Positions 1 to 8,400 of a stretch of DNA of 64,000 nucleotides are shown here, piece by piece. The position numbers and the translations under genes are program-made. The stretch spans positions 1,302,001 to 1,366,000 of the forward strand of contig NZ_CP046619.1 in NCBI RefSeq assembly GCF_009755725.1. The letters are read 5' to 3'. This stretch comes from Diaminobutyricimonas sp. LJ205. GTDB taxonomy: Bacteria > Actinomycetota > Actinomycetes > Actinomycetales > Microbacteriaceae. Numbering within the stretch: the stretch's first letter is position 1; every line of letters starts with the position of its first letter. The notes beneath the pieces are model-generated. The model was not told the DNA's origin, did not search any database, and was given only the letters and a program-made list of their open reading frames with translations.

Positions 1-31
1 CACGAAGAATTTCCTTGAGAATGGGGTCTCT

Positions 32-37
32 TAAGAT
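32..37 (+). promoter_or_regulatory. -10 box TAAGAT of the dipeptidase gene
   Basis: TAAGAT lies 7 bases before the ATG at 45, the spacing expected when transcription begins at the start codon. No Shine-Dalgarno sequence is seen, so the mRNA is probably leaderless. The -35 region is at the window edge and is not convincing. Confidence 0.5.
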
Positions 38-44
38 TACCCGC

Positions 45-1427
45 ATGACTGATAGAGAGTTGCAGCTCCACGAAGCTGTCCAGGAAGGCCTGCCCTCCGC
101 GATCGCCGACCTGTCGCGGCTGGTGCGGATCCCGTCCGTCTCGTGGGATGGGTTCGACCCGGCGCATGTGCAGGCCAGTGCGGAGGCAATCCGCGATCTG
201 CTGACCGGACTCGGCGTCTTCGACTCGGTGCAGATCTCCCGCGCCCCGATCACCACGGGGGAGCGGCTCGGCCAGCCCGCCGTGCTCGCACGCCGCGCCG
301 CCAAGAACGGCAGGCCCACCGTGCTGCTCTATGCGCACCACGACGTTCAGCCGCCCGGAAAGGATGAGGACTGGCAGACCCCACCGTTCGAACCCACGGT
401 CATCGGTGACCGGCTGTACGGACGCGGGGCCGCGGATGACAAGGCCGGCGTGATGGCGCACGTGGCGTCGATCCGCGCCCTCGTCGAAACAATGGGGTCC
501 GACTTCGACCTCGGGATCGCGGTGTTCATCGAGGGCGAGGAAGAGTTCGGCAGCCGGTCCTTCCAGAACTTCCTGCAGCAGCATCGCGAGGAGCTCGCCG
601 CTCACGCGATCGTCGTCGCCGATTCCGGCAACTGGGATCTCGCCACGCCAGCCATCACCGTTGGCCTGCGCGGCAACGTCACCTTCAAGCTGACCGTCCG
701 CACGCTGGACCACGCCCTGCATTCCGGGATGTTCGGCGGGGCCGTGCCGGACGCCATGCTTGCCCTGGTGCCGCTGCTCGCAAGCCTCCACGACGCGGAC
801 GGCGCCGTGGCCGTCAAGGGGCTGCACTCGCGCGAGGCCGACACGCCCGACTACTCAGAGGAAAAGCTGCGCGAGGAAACCGGCCTGCCAGACGAGGTCA
901 GCCCGATCGGCCGGGGCAGCATTTTGAGCCGCATCTGGGACCAGCCCAGCCTGACCGTCACCGGCATCGATGCGCCGACCGTGCAGAACGCCTCGAACAC
1001 GCTCATTCCGTCGGTCACGGTGCGGATCAGCGCGCGCATCGCACCCGGGCAGACCGCCGTCGACGCCCTTGAGGCGCTCAAGGCTCACCTGCACGCCAAC
1101 GTGCCGTTCGGTGCAGCGCTCACGATCGACGACGTCGACCTGGGCGACCCGTTCCTGGTCGACACGAGCGGGTGGGCGATCGCCGAGGCGAAGGACGCCA
1201 TGACCGAAGCTTGGGGTGTTCCCGTGGTGGAGATGGGCGTGGGCGGATCCATCCCGTTCGTCGCCGACCTGGTCGAGATGTACCCGAATGCGCAGATCCT
1301 CATCACCGGCGTCGAAGACCCGGATTCACGGGCGCACGCGCCGAACGAGTCGCTTCACCTCGGGGTTTTCCACCGCGCCATCCTGACCGAGGCGCTCTTG
1401 CTCGCGAAGCTGAACGCGCGCGCGTAG
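45..1427 (+). CDS. M20 family metallopeptidase, dipeptidase
   Basis: Zinc-dependent cytosolic peptidase of the M20/ArgE/DapE/CNDP group, expected to hydrolyse dipeptides or N-acyl amino acids. The 460-residue protein shows the metal-binding motif YAHHDVQPP (H98, D100), then GRGAADDKAGVMAH with the bridging aspartate, IEGEEEFGS with the catalytic and metal-binding glutamates, and the lid-domain motif HSGMFGG. Length is normal for the family. In-frame starts exist at 15 (TTG) and 21 (ATG). I chose the ATG at 45 because a -10 box sits 7 bases upstream and the family usually begins close to this point. The substrate cannot be read from the sequence. erpA follows 29 bases downstream. Confidence 0.9.
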   Translation: MTDRELQLHEAVQEGLPSAIADLSRLVRIPSVSWDGFDPAHVQASAEAIRDLLTGLGVFDSVQISRAPITTGERLGQPAVLARRAAKNGRPTVLLYAHHDVQPPGKDEDWQTPPFEPTVIGDRLYGRGAADDKAGVMAHVASIRALVETMGSDFDLGIAVFIEGEEEFGSRSFQNFLQQHREELAAHAIVVADSGNWDLATPAITVGLRGNVTFKLTVRTLDHALHSGMFGGAVPDAMLALVPLLASLHDADGAVAVKGLHSREADTPDYSEEKLREETGLPDEVSPIGRGSILSRIWDQPSLTVTGIDAPTVQNASNTLIPSVTVRISARIAPGQTAVDALEALKAHLHANVPFGAALTIDDVDLGDPFLVDTSGWAIAEAKDAMTEAWGVPVVEMGVGGSIPFVADLVEMYPNAQILITGVEDPDSRAHAPNESLHLGVFHRAILTEALLLAKLNARA

Positions 1428-1430
1428 AAT
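1425..1430 (+). promoter_or_regulatory. -10 box TAGAAT of erpA
   Basis: TAGAAT overlaps the dipeptidase stop codon (TAG at 1425-1427). Transcription would begin near 1437 and leave a short leader that contains the AAGGAGG ribosome-binding site at 1445-1451. Confidence 0.45.
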
Positions 1431-1456
1431 TACTTCGATTTCCCTAAGGAGGGCTA

Positions 1457-1804
1457 ATGACCGACACGATCACCGCCGCCCACGGCGTTGGCCTGAGCGA
1501 GACCGCAGCAGGCAAGGTTCGCAGCCTGCTCGAGCAGGAGGGTCGCGACGACCTGCGTCTTCGCGTGGCCGTCCAGCCGGGCGGATGCTCCGGACTGATT
1601 TACCAGCTCTACTTCGACGAGCGACTGCTCGACGGTGACGTCACCGTCGACTTCGATGGCGTCGAGGTTGTGGTCGACAAGATGAGCGTGCCGTACCTCG
1701 ACGGAGCCAAGATCGACTTCGAGGACACCATCCAGAAGCAGGGCTTCACGATTGACAATCCCAACGCGACAGGCAGCTGCGCATGCGGTGATTCGTTCCA
1801 CTGA
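1457..1804 (+). CDS. erpA: Iron-sulfur cluster insertion protein, HesB/IscA/ErpA family
   Basis: A-type Fe-S carrier that takes assembled clusters to apo-proteins. The 115-residue protein has the three invariant cysteines: C44 in GGCSG, and C108 and C110 in the C-terminal CACGDSFH. Length is typical. The start is fixed by a strong AAGGAGG six bases before the ATG. It lies directly upstream of the cytochrome oxidase genes, and the nearby QcrA is a Fe-S protein, but that link is circumstantial. Actinobacterial genomes often label this gene simply 'iron-sulfur cluster assembly accessory protein'. The family assignment is firm; the choice among IscA, ErpA and SufA is less so. Confidence 0.9.
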   Translation: MTDTITAAHGVGLSETAAGKVRSLLEQEGRDDLRLRVAVQPGGCSGLIYQLYFDERLLDGDVTVDFDGVEVVVDKMSVPYLDGAKIDFEDTIQKQGFTIDNPNATGSCACGDSFH

Positions 1805-1819
1805 GAGTGGCAACACGGA

Positions 1820-1844
1820 GGGCGTCGACCATCGGTCGGCGCCC
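1820..1844 (+). terminator. Hairpin terminator after erpA
   Basis: An 11-bp stem with one G-T pair (arms 1820-1830 and 1834-1844) lies 15 bases after the erpA stop. It is followed by TTCGTGGTT rather than a clean T run. Confidence 0.5.
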
Positions 1845-1854
1845 TTCGTGGTTA

Positions 1855-1860
1855 TAGGAT
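1855..1860 (+). promoter_or_regulatory. -10 box TAGGAT of the ctaC operon
   Basis: TAGGAT preceded by TTA lies 44 bases before the GTG start of ctaC, right after the erpA terminator. It is placed to drive ctaC-ctaD-ctaF. Confidence 0.4.
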
Positions 1861-1904
1861 GGCTAGGAAGCACAGTCCCCAAAGCATTACTCGAGAGGTC
1901 AGAG

Positions 1905-2768
1905 GTGCGCTCAAATCATCGTCGGTGGGCCACAATTCCGATTGGAATTGCGGTAGCCATCGTTCTTGCAGGATGTACCCAAGCGCAACTGAACGGCTTT
2001 TTGCCGGCGGAAGCGGGTATCACCAACCACGTTGATCGTGTCATCGGTCTCTGGGTAACTTCTTGGCTCATCCTGCTGGTTGTCGGTGTGATCACCTGGG
2101 GCCTCATTATCTGGGCGGCCGTCGTCTACCGTCGCCGGAAGGGCCAGACCGGCCTGCCCGTGCAGCTGCGGTACAACATGCCGATCGAGATCTTCTACAC
2201 GGTCATCCCGTTCATCCTGGTGATCGGCTTCTTCGCCTTCACCGCGCGTGACCAGGAAGCCATCGAGGCGCCGCACGCCGAGCCGGCTGACGTCGAGATC
2301 GAGGTCTACGGCAAGCGTTGGGCGTGGGACTTCAACTACGTCAGCGAGGATGTCTTCTTCGCCGGCGAGCAGGCTCGTGAGACCGGTCCGAACAACACCA
2401 TCGACCCCGAGTCGCTGCCGAAGCTTTACCTGCCGGTGAACCAGACGGTCGAGATCAAGATCGAGTCTCGCGACGTCATTCACTCCTTCTGGGTGATCGA
2501 CTTCCTCTACAAGAAGGACATGGTTCCGGCCAAGTCCAACTACATGTATTTCGAACCGCTCAAGACCGGCACCTACGAAGGCAAGTGCGCCGAGCTCTGT
2601 GGTGAATACCACTCGCTGATGCTCTTCCAGGTTGAGGTTGTCGAGCAGGACGAGTACGACGCGTACATCGCCAGCCTCCGCGCCGAAGGCAACACCGGCC
2701 AGCTGAGCGGCGAGTACGACGCAAACCAGAACCAGCCCGGCAACACCGGCACCCGTGGCGACGAGTAG
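1905..2768 (+). CDS. ctaC: Cytochrome c oxidase subunit II, lipoprotein form
   Basis: Subunit II of the aa3 oxidase, which accepts electrons from the cytochrome bc1 complex through its CuA centre. The protein has 287 residues. It starts with a type II signal peptide whose lipobox LAGC ends at C24, then two transmembrane helices and a periplasmic cupredoxin domain. The CuA ligands are visible as CAELCGEYHSLM (C228, C232, H236, M239), with the other histidine in VIHSFWV. The GTG start at 1905 is chosen because GAGAGG lies 6 bases upstream and the lipobox then sits where expected; the frame stays open further upstream but without a signal peptide. ctaD follows after 6 bases. Confidence 0.96.
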   Translation: MRSNHRRWATIPIGIAVAIVLAGCTQAQLNGFLPAEAGITNHVDRVIGLWVTSWLILLVVGVITWGLIIWAAVVYRRRKGQTGLPVQLRYNMPIEIFYTVIPFILVIGFFAFTARDQEAIEAPHAEPADVEIEVYGKRWAWDFNYVSEDVFFAGEQARETGPNNTIDPESLPKLYLPVNQTVEIKIESRDVIHSFWVIDFLYKKDMVPAKSNYMYFEPLKTGTYEGKCAELCGEYHSLMLFQVEVVEQDEYDAYIASLRAEGNTGQLSGEYDANQNQPGNTGTRGDE

Positions 2769-2774
2769 GGCATC

Positions 2775-4520
2775 ATGACTACGACACAAACCAGGCCTCA
2801 GGCTCCTCAAGCGACGTCCGCACCGTTCGGCGCGCAGAAGGTTGAGCGCAAGGGCAACATCCTTGTCAAGTGGATCACCTCCACCGACCACAAGACGATC
2901 GGGTACATGTACCTGATCACGTCGTTCCTCTACTTCTGCATCGGTGGCGTGATGGCTCTCGTCATCCGCGCCCAGCTGTTCGCTCCTGGCCTCGAGATCG
3001 TGGCCACCAAGGAGCAGTACAACCAGCTGTTCACCATGCACGGCACGATCATGCTGCTGATGTTCGCGACGCCGCTGTTCGCTGGATTCGCGAACGTGCT
3101 CATGCCGCTGCAGATCGGTGCGCCGGATGTCGCCTTCCCGCGTCTGAACGCGTTCGCCTACTGGGCGTTTAACTTCGGCTCGTTGATGGCTGTCGCCGGC
3201 TTCATCACCCCGCAGGGTGCGGCCTCGTTCGGATGGTTCGCCTACGCGCCGCTGTCCAATACGACGTTCTCGCCAGGACTCGGCGGCAACCTCTGGGTAT
3301 TCGGCCTTGCGATCAGCGGTTTCGGAACCATCCTCGGTGCGGTGAACTTCATCACCACGATCATCACGATGCGCGCGCCTGGCATGACCATGTTCCGCAT
3401 GCCGGTGTTCACCTGGAACATCCTGGTGACCTCGATCCTCGTGCTGCTGGCCTTCCCGGTGCTGGCCGCCGCGCTCTTCGGCCTCGGCGCCGACCGGGTG
3501 TTCGACGCGAACATCTACAACCCCGAGAACGGTGGCGCCATCCTCTGGCAACACCTGTTCTGGTTCTTCGGACACCCTGAGGTGTACATCATCGCGCTGC
3601 CGTTCTTCGGCATCATCTCCGAAGTGCTGCCGGTGTTCAGCCGCAAGCCGATCTTCGGTTACAAGACGCTGGTCTATGCGACGATCGCGATCGCTGCGCT
3701 GTCCATCACCGTGTGGGCGCACCACATGTACGTGACCGGCTCGGTGCTGCTGCCGTTCTTCGCCCTGATGACCATGCTCATCGCGGTGCCGACGGGTGTG
3801 AAGATCTTCAACTGGATCGGCACCATGTGGCGCGGATCGGTGACCTTCGAAACCCCGATGCTCTGGGCGATCGGCTTCCTGATCACCTTCACCTTCGGTG
3901 GCCTGACCGGCGTCATCCTGGCTTCGCCGCCGCTTGACTTCCACGTCTCTGACACCTACTTCGTCGTGGCGCACTTCCACTACGTGGTGTTCGGCACGGT
4001 GGTCTTCGCGATGTTCAGTGGCTTCTACTTCTGGTGGCCGAAGTGGACCGGCAAGATGCTCAACGAGCGTCTCGGCAAGATCCACTTCTGGATGCTGTTC
4101 ATCGGCTTCCACACCACGTTCCTCGTGCAGCACTGGATCGGCGTGCAGGGCGGTGTCCGCCGCTACGCGACGTACATGCCTGAGGACGGCCTCACCTGGA
4201 TGAACCAGCTGTCCACCATCGGTGCGATGATCCTCGGTGCCTCAATGATCCCGTTCTTCCTGAACGTGTTCGTCACCGCCCGGACCGCGCCGAAGGTCAT
4301 GGTCAACGACCCGTGGGGTTACGGCCGTTCGCTGGAGTGGGCCACCTCATGCCCGCCGCCGCGGCACAACTTCACGTCGATCCCGCGCATCCGCTCGGAG
4401 TCCCCGGCCTTCGACCTGCACCACCCCGAGGCGGGTGTGCCGGTCGGGATCGGTGCCGGACCGATCAAAGACGCACCCGAGGCGCCCGTCGTCGACCTGA
4501 CCGACAAGAAGGTGAAGTAG
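2775..4520 (+). CDS. ctaD: Cytochrome c oxidase subunit I
   Basis: Catalytic subunit of the aa3-type terminal oxidase; it reduces O2 to water and pumps protons. The 581-residue integral membrane protein has about 12 helices and the family signatures: TMHGTIM around the low-spin heme ligand, [11 protein letters not shown] with the CuB histidine and the cross-linked tyrosine, WAHHMYVTG with the paired CuB histidines, and HFHYVVFG with the heme a and a3 ligands. The C-terminal cytoplasmic tail carries [13 protein letters not shown], a conserved oxidase feature. It sits 6 bases after ctaC and 3 bases before ctaF and is surely co-transcribed with both. Confidence 0.98.
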   Translation: MTTTQTRPQAPQATSAPFGAQKVERKGNILVKWITSTDHKTIGYMYLITSFLYFCIGGVMALVIRAQLFAPGLEIVATKEQYNQLFTMHGTIMLLMFATPLFAGFANVLMPLQIGAPDVAFPRLNAFAYWAFNFGSLMAVAGFITPQGAASFGWFAYAPLSNTTFSPGLGGNLWVFGLAISGFGTILGAVNFITTIITMRAPGMTMFRMPVFTWNILVTSILVLLAFPVLAAALFGLGADRVFDANIYNPENGGAILWQHLFWFFGHPEVYIIALPFFGIISEVLPVFSRKPIFGYKTLVYATIAIAALSITVWAHHMYVTGSVLLPFFALMTMLIAVPTGVKIFNWIGTMWRGSVTFETPMLWAIGFLITFTFGGLTGVILASPPLDFHVSDTYFVVAHFHYVVFGTVVFAMFSGFYFWWPKWTGKMLNERLGKIHFWMLFIGFHTTFLVQHWIGVQGGVRRYATYMPEDGLTWMNQLSTIGAMILGASMIPFFLNVFVTARTAPKVMVNDPWGYGRSLEWATSCPPPRHNFTSIPRIRSESPAFDLHHPEAGVPVGIGAGPIKDAPEAPVVDLTDKKVK

Positions 4521-4523
4521 TTC

Positions 4524-4943
4524 ATGAAGGCTAATGTCGTCCTCTACTGGGTGCTGTGCGTCTTCTTCGTGCTCGTCGATGTCATGTACATCATCTGGGC
4601 GCTGGAGTACTACGACGGCCAGCTCGAATGGGCCGGCGCGATCGCTCTCGGCCTGGCCGCGGCCCTGGCAGCCTTCCTGGCGTTCTACCTGGGCAAGGTG
4701 CACCGGTCGCAGGGTGGGGAACTGCCCGAAGACCGCGTCGACGCGAACATCGACGACGGCGACCCGGAGCTTGGCCACTTCAGCCCGTGGAGCTGGTGGC
4801 CGATCACCCTCGCTGGTGCCGCGTCACTGATCATGCTCGGCCTCGCAGTTGGTTTCTGGATCATCTGGATCGGTGTCGCGCTGACCATCGTCGCGCTCGT
4901 CGGCTGGGTATACGAGTACTACCGCGGAAGCTTCGCCCGCTAA
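4524..4943 (+). CDS. ctaF: Cytochrome c oxidase subunit IV, actinobacterial type
   Basis: Small membrane subunit of the actinobacterial aa3 oxidase and of the bcc-aa3 supercomplex. The 139-residue protein has two N-terminal helices, a short cytoplasmic stretch rich in Asp and Glu, the conserved HFSPWSWWPI segment, and two further helices. Length and order match the CtaF family. The ATG lies 3 bases after the ctaD stop. A strong terminator follows, so this is the last gene of ctaC-ctaD-ctaF. Confidence 0.93.
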   Translation: MKANVVLYWVLCVFFVLVDVMYIIWALEYYDGQLEWAGAIALGLAAALAAFLAFYLGKVHRSQGGELPEDRVDANIDDGDPELGHFSPWSWWPITLAGAASLIMLGLAVGFWIIWIGVALTIVALVGWVYEYYRGSFAR

Positions 4944-4957
4944 CCCTGGCGGCAGAA

Positions 4958-4991
4958 GGGCGGGAGCAGCATTTGCTGCTCCCGCCCTTTT
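4958..4991 (+). terminator. Strong intrinsic terminator after ctaF
   Basis: Perfect 14-bp GC-rich inverted repeat (arms 4958-4971 and 4974-4987), then TTTTCTTTT. It ends the ctaC-ctaD-ctaF transcript and separates it from the convergent 5044-6497 cassette. Confidence 0.9.
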
Positions 4992-5043
4992 CTTTTGCCT
5001 GATTGACGTTCTCTGCGCGGTAGCATCGGGCGCCCGGTGATCC

Positions 5044-5922
5044 TCAGCAACCGGGTCCGGACGGGTTTTGCGCACAGTGTTGGGCGACCAGGACAGTGCG
5101 GATGTCTCCGGCCGTGGCCACGAGCTCGTTCGCCGGCACCGCCAGGGTGCCGCTGATGGGAGTCCAGCCGCTGCCTGCCCAGCGATACTCCGCGGAGAAG
5201 TGCACCGTCAGGGTGATCACATAGCTCCCTGGCGCGGCGTAGACGTGGCTGGTGGGCGTGCGCGAGAACTCGGGCAGGCCCTGCGCGGACCAACTGGCGC
5301 CCGGGGTGGATACGACCTGGCCGGTGCCGTCGCCATAGTGCCAGCGGTAGGCGACCGGGGTGAAGCGGACCTCGGCCGGCCTGTCCAACAGGCTGCCCGA
5401 GCGCGTGTGCTGGGAGGCAGACGCGTAGAAGTTCGTGTCGAGCCCGACGACGATCCAGCCGTCGGGTTCCATTGCCTGGTTGCCCGCACTCGCGCGGAAG
5501 CTTGCAATGTCAGACAGAGTGATCGCGCGGCCGACGGCAGGGTCGGCTGGTTCGGTTGGGGGAGTGCCACCCAGCGGTGTGCTGTAGCCGATGTCGCAGA
5601 CCACGAGTCCATTGATGACGGCGTAGCCAGGACACGGTGGGGGCGGAGGCGGCAAAGGCGTGCTCGGTGAAGCGGAGCCAGTTGAACCAGTTCCACCTGA
5701 TCGGCCACGGCCGTCGCTGCCCCGAGATCCGTTGTCGCCAACCGTGACGTCAACCGAGAGGTCGACGCGGTCTTGCGTGACGGATGGTGTGGGAGATGGG
5801 CAACCGCCCGTGACTTCTTGAGTTGCGGTACAAGCCCACGCAGGGGCGGCGCCTATACCGGCGACGACTAAGGCGACGGCGAAACCCATGCCGATTAAGG
5901 TCAGTTGTGACGCTCTCAGCAT
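5044..5922 (-). CDS. Secreted PKD-domain-like protein, unknown function
   Basis: I do not recognise a specific family. The 292-residue protein has an N-terminal signal peptide (hydrophobic core followed by APAWA), then a linker rich in Ser, Gly, Pro and charged residues, including a long run of prolines near residues 90-100. A C-terminal half resembles a PKD/Ig-like beta sandwich: WHYGDG, then SHVYAAPGSYVITLTV. Such domains usually mediate contacts at the cell surface. I chose the ATG at 5922 because AAGGAAC lies 6 bases upstream; a start at 5952 has no such site. It overlaps the upstream lipoprotein gene by 7 bases, so the two form an operon lodged between the oxidase and bc1 genes. Confidence 0.8.
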   Translation of the reverse strand: MLRASQLTLIGMGFAVALVVAGIGAAPAWACTATQEVTGGCPSPTPSVTQDRVDLSVDVTVGDNGSRGSDGRGRSGGTGSTGSASPSTPLPPPPPPCPGYAVINGLVVCDIGYSTPLGGTPPTEPADPAVGRAITLSDIASFRASAGNQAMEPDGWIVVGLDTNFYASASQHTRSGSLLDRPAEVRFTPVAYRWHYGDGTGQVVSTPGASWSAQGLPEFSRTPTSHVYAAPGSYVITLTVHFSAEYRWAGSGWTPISGTLAVPANELVATAGDIRTVLVAQHCAQNPSGPGC

Positions 5923-6497
5923 GTGGCTGTTCCTTGCCAAGGCTCCCGCCAAGCCACCGCGATCTCCGGTGGAGCGTCGCTGGTAACGTCGAACCCAATC
6001 TCGAAGGAGGTTTCGTTAGGGCGTTCGGGGCCAACAACCGAGCGGCCATCTTTATCGAGGACATCGACGGCTGAGACATCCGAACAGAGGTAAATGACTA
6101 CGACGTCGGTTGTGCTGTCTGGATTGAACTGCTGCAGACGTACATCTCTAACTTTCGTTGTTCCTGTAGTTCGATATCCCGCCGCATGAAACTCCTCGAG
6201 AGAGGGAACCTCAGTTTCATAAAAACGAGGAGACACCACGGACCGGAGGGGCTCGATATCGGCTGCGCCGGCTGTCATCACTTGATCTGACACGCTCACA
6301 TACGCGGCGTACGCCTGTTCCGCGGCGGCAAGGGCTTCCTCGTCGGAGGCGAAGATCGGCTCGGTTGTCGGTTCCGGGGGAGTGGGCACCGCGGCATCCG
6401 GACTGCAGCCCACCAGCGCCAGCGAAAGCGCCAGACCCACAGACACTGCCAGACCGATTGCCGCGTCGCGGGCAACTGGTCGACGTCGGGTGGGCAT
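5916..6497 (-). CDS. Lipoprotein of unknown function
   Basis: 193 residues with an N-terminal Arg-rich n-region, a hydrophobic stretch and the lipobox LVGC, so it should be a diacylglyceryl-anchored surface protein. The linker after the cysteine is rich in Pro and Thr. The body begins with an Ala-rich helix (EEALAAAEQAYAAYV), then a mixed alpha/beta segment resembling small NTF2-like lipoproteins of Microbacteriaceae; that resemblance is an impression only. ATGs lie at 6503 and 6497. A -10-like ACGTTA (TAACGT on this strand, 6504-6509) is 6 bases from the second, so a leaderless start at 6497 fits better. It is translationally coupled to the PKD-like gene. Confidence 0.8.
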   Translation of the reverse strand: MPTRRRPVARDAAIGLAVSVGLALSLALVGCSPDAAVPTPPEPTTEPIFASDEEALAAAEQAYAAYVSVSDQVMTAGAADIEPLRSVVSPRFYETEVPSLEEFHAAGYRTTGTTKVRDVRLQQFNPDSTTDVVVIYLCSDVSAVDVLDKDGRSVVGPERPNETSFEIGFDVTSDAPPEIAVAWREPWQGTATC

Positions 6498-6561
6498 GGC
6501 CATACGTTAGAGCATCCGGCCGACCCGTCCGCGAGGTTATCCACACGTGCCCCGGCACAGT

Positions 6562-6589
6562 AAAGGCCCGGGACGAATCCCGGGCCTTT
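6562..6589 (-). terminator. Intrinsic terminator after the first qcrB copy
   Basis: Perfect 12-bp stem (6562-6573 and 6578-6589) with a 4-base loop, 15 bases past the stop of the qcrB copy at 6604. It closely resembles the hairpin at 8356-8387 after the other qcrB copy. Confidence 0.85.
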
Positions 6590-6603
6590 ACGGAGCTGAT
6601 CAC

Positions 6604-8211
6604 TTAGTGATGGTGCGCCTGCTCGAGTTCGCTCTTGCTGATGGGCTCGATGCGGTCCTCGAAGAACCACCGCGATGCCGCTGCGCGTGCGCGCTGGCCG
6701 ACGGTGATGCGTCCGCGGTGGTCGGGACGGATCATCAGCGGCTTGTAGTTCTCGTGAGCCACGAGCTTCCAGCGGTCGTATTCGTCGAGTGGCTCGTGCA
6801 CCTCGATGTACTCGCCTCCGGGGAGGCGGACGATGCGTCCGCTTTCGTAGCCGTGCAGGGCGATCTCGCGATCCTTCTTCTGCAGGCCGATGCAGATGCG
6901 CTTGGTCACCCAGAACGCAATGATCGGGCCGATGATCAGCAGGATCTGCAGCGCGATGATCACGCCCTCGATGGTGAGCAGGAAGTGCGTCGCTATGAGG
7001 TCCGAACTCGCGGCCGCCCACATGACGGCGTAGAACGTGACACCGGCAGCGCCGATGGCCGTGCGAACCGGGTGGTTGCGCGGACGCTCGGCAATGTGGT
7101 GTTCGCGCTTGTCGCCGGTGATCCATGCCTCGATGAACGGATAGATCGGCACCAGCACCAGGAACAAGCTGATGACGGCAAGCGGGATCAGGATGTTCAT
7201 CGAGAAGGTGTAACCGAAGAGCACGAACTCCCAATGCGGTGGCGCCAACCGCAGACCCCCATCGGCGAAGCCGATGTACCAGTCAGGCTGGGTACCAGCC
7301 GACACGGGCGACGGGTCGTATGGTCCGTAGTTCCAGATCGGGTTGATCGTGAACAGCGACGAGATGAGCACGATGACGCCGAACACGATGAAGAAGAACC
7401 CACCGGCCTTCGCGGCGAACACCGGAAGGATCGGGGTACCGACGACATTGTGGGTGGTGCGGCCAGGTCCGGCGAATTGGGTGTGCTTGTTGATGACCAT
7501 CAGCAACAGATGCAGGCCGAGCGCCGCGACCAGGATCGCCGGTAGCAGCAGGATATGCAGCACGTACAGGCGGGCAACGATGTCGTCGCCCGGGAACTCA
7601 TTACCGAACAGCAGGTAAGAGATCCAGACGCCGATCACCGGGACCGCCTTGACCATGCCGTCGATGATGCGCAGGCCGTTGCCGGAGAGCAGGTCATCAG
7701 GCAGCGAGTAGCCGGTGAACCCTTCGGCCATCGCCAGGATGAACAGCACGTAACCGACCACCCAGTTGAGCTCACGCGGCTTCTTGAACGCACCGGTGAA
7801 GAACACGCGCAGCAGGTGCAGACCGATGGAAGCCACGAACAGCAGCGCCGACCAGTGGTGGATCTGTCGCATCAACAGGCCGCCACGGATGTCAAAGGTG
7901 ATGTCGAGCGTCGACGCGTAGGCGACCGACATCTCGATGCCCTTCAACGGCACATACGACCCCTCGTAGTGCACGGGCGTCATGGCGGGCTGGAAGAAGA
8001 AGGTCAGGAAAGTTCCGCTGAGCAGGATGGCGACGAAACTGTACAGCGCCACCTCACCGAGCATGAAGGACCAGTGGCCGGGAAAGACCTTGCGCCCGAG
8101 CTCCTTGACGAAGCCCGAGATACTGGTGCGCTCGTCAAGGTAATTGGCGGCGGCACCGGTGAAACGGGACCCGCGTGACGGGGTCACGGTGGTGGATGTT
8201 GAAGTACTCAA
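6604..8211 (-). CDS. qcrB: Cytochrome bc1 complex cytochrome b subunit, tandem copy 1
   Basis: Second, distal copy of the di-heme cytochrome b of the actinobacterial bcc complex, 535 residues. It keeps all four heme-ligating histidines (RQIHHWSALL and GLHLLRVFF on one helix, YVLHILLLP and GLHLLLMV on the other), the helical core and the long actinobacterial C-terminal extension. By eye about nine residues in ten match the copy at 8401-10017; substitutions are spread through loops and helices and are mostly conservative, so it is under selection and not a pseudogene. The start codon is TTG, overlapping a TGA that once ended an upstream qcrA, now only a remnant. Which Rieske protein it pairs with is unclear; the intact qcrA is the only one visible. 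Confidence 0.93.
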   Translation of the reverse strand: MSTSTSTTVTPSRGSRFTGAAANYLDERTSISGFVKELGRKVFPGHWSFMLGEVALYSFVAILLSGTFLTFFFQPAMTPVHYEGSYVPLKGIEMSVAYASTLDITFDIRGGLLMRQIHHWSALLFVASIGLHLLRVFFTGAFKKPRELNWVVGYVLFILAMAEGFTGYSLPDDLLSGNGLRIIDGMVKAVPVIGVWISYLLFGNEFPGDDIVARLYVLHILLLPAILVAALGLHLLLMVINKHTQFAGPGRTTHNVVGTPILPVFAAKAGGFFFIVFGVIVLISSLFTINPIWNYGPYDPSPVSAGTQPDWYIGFADGGLRLAPPHWEFVLFGYTFSMNILIPLAVISLFLVLVPIYPFIEAWITGDKREHHIAERPRNHPVRTAIGAAGVTFYAVMWAAASSDLIATHFLLTIEGVIIALQILLIIGPIIAFWVTKRICIGLQKKDREIALHGYESGRIVRLPGGEYIEVHEPLDEYDRWKLVAHENYKPLMIRPDHRGRITVGQRARAAASRWFFEDRIEPISKSELEQAHHH

Positions 8212-8335
8212 CGCTCACGCTCCCAGAAGCTCGGACCGACGGTCTCGGTGAACTGTCTGCGACGGCAGATCGTGCGCTGCCGCTCAGGTTGTGCGACGGG
8301 GCATCCGACGTGGGTGCAATCTTTAGGGTACGACC
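8208..8335 (-). pseudogene. qcrA: Remnant of a second qcrA (Rieske protein), C-terminal fragments
   Basis: Between the two qcrB copies, one minus-strand frame reads CTHVGCPVA, then a degenerate stretch, then FTETVGPSFWERER and TGA. The intact QcrA (10014-11078) has CTHVGCPVA and FTEPVGPSFWERER in the same order, but 50 or so residues apart. The fragment therefore keeps the first Rieske box and the C-terminus and lacks the second box and the beta-sandwich between them. It has no start and cannot encode a Rieske protein. It retains the TTGA overlap with the start of the following qcrB, as in the intact locus, so it is a leftover of a segmental duplication that included the 3' part of qcrA. Confidence 0.88.
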
Positions 8336-8355
8336 TTTTCCCGGCGGGGGACAGA

Positions 8356-8387
8356 AGAAGGGCCCGGGAAGAATCCCGGGCCCTTCT
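8356..8387 (-). terminator. Intrinsic terminator after the second qcrB copy
   Basis: Perfect 14-bp stem (8356-8369 and 8374-8387) with loop AGAA, 13 bases after the stop at 8401. It should end the ctaE-qcrC-qcrA-qcrB transcript, leaving the distal qcrB copy dependent on read-through or on a promoter not obvious to me. Confidence 0.85.
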
Positions 8388-8400
8388 ACTAGCTGATCGC

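Noticed and set aside
1911-4133. Very long open frame antisense to ctaC-ctaD (about 740 codons)
   Set aside because: It lies fully opposite two certain genes; the peptide is Glu/Arg/His-rich without domains, a usual by-product of high GC.
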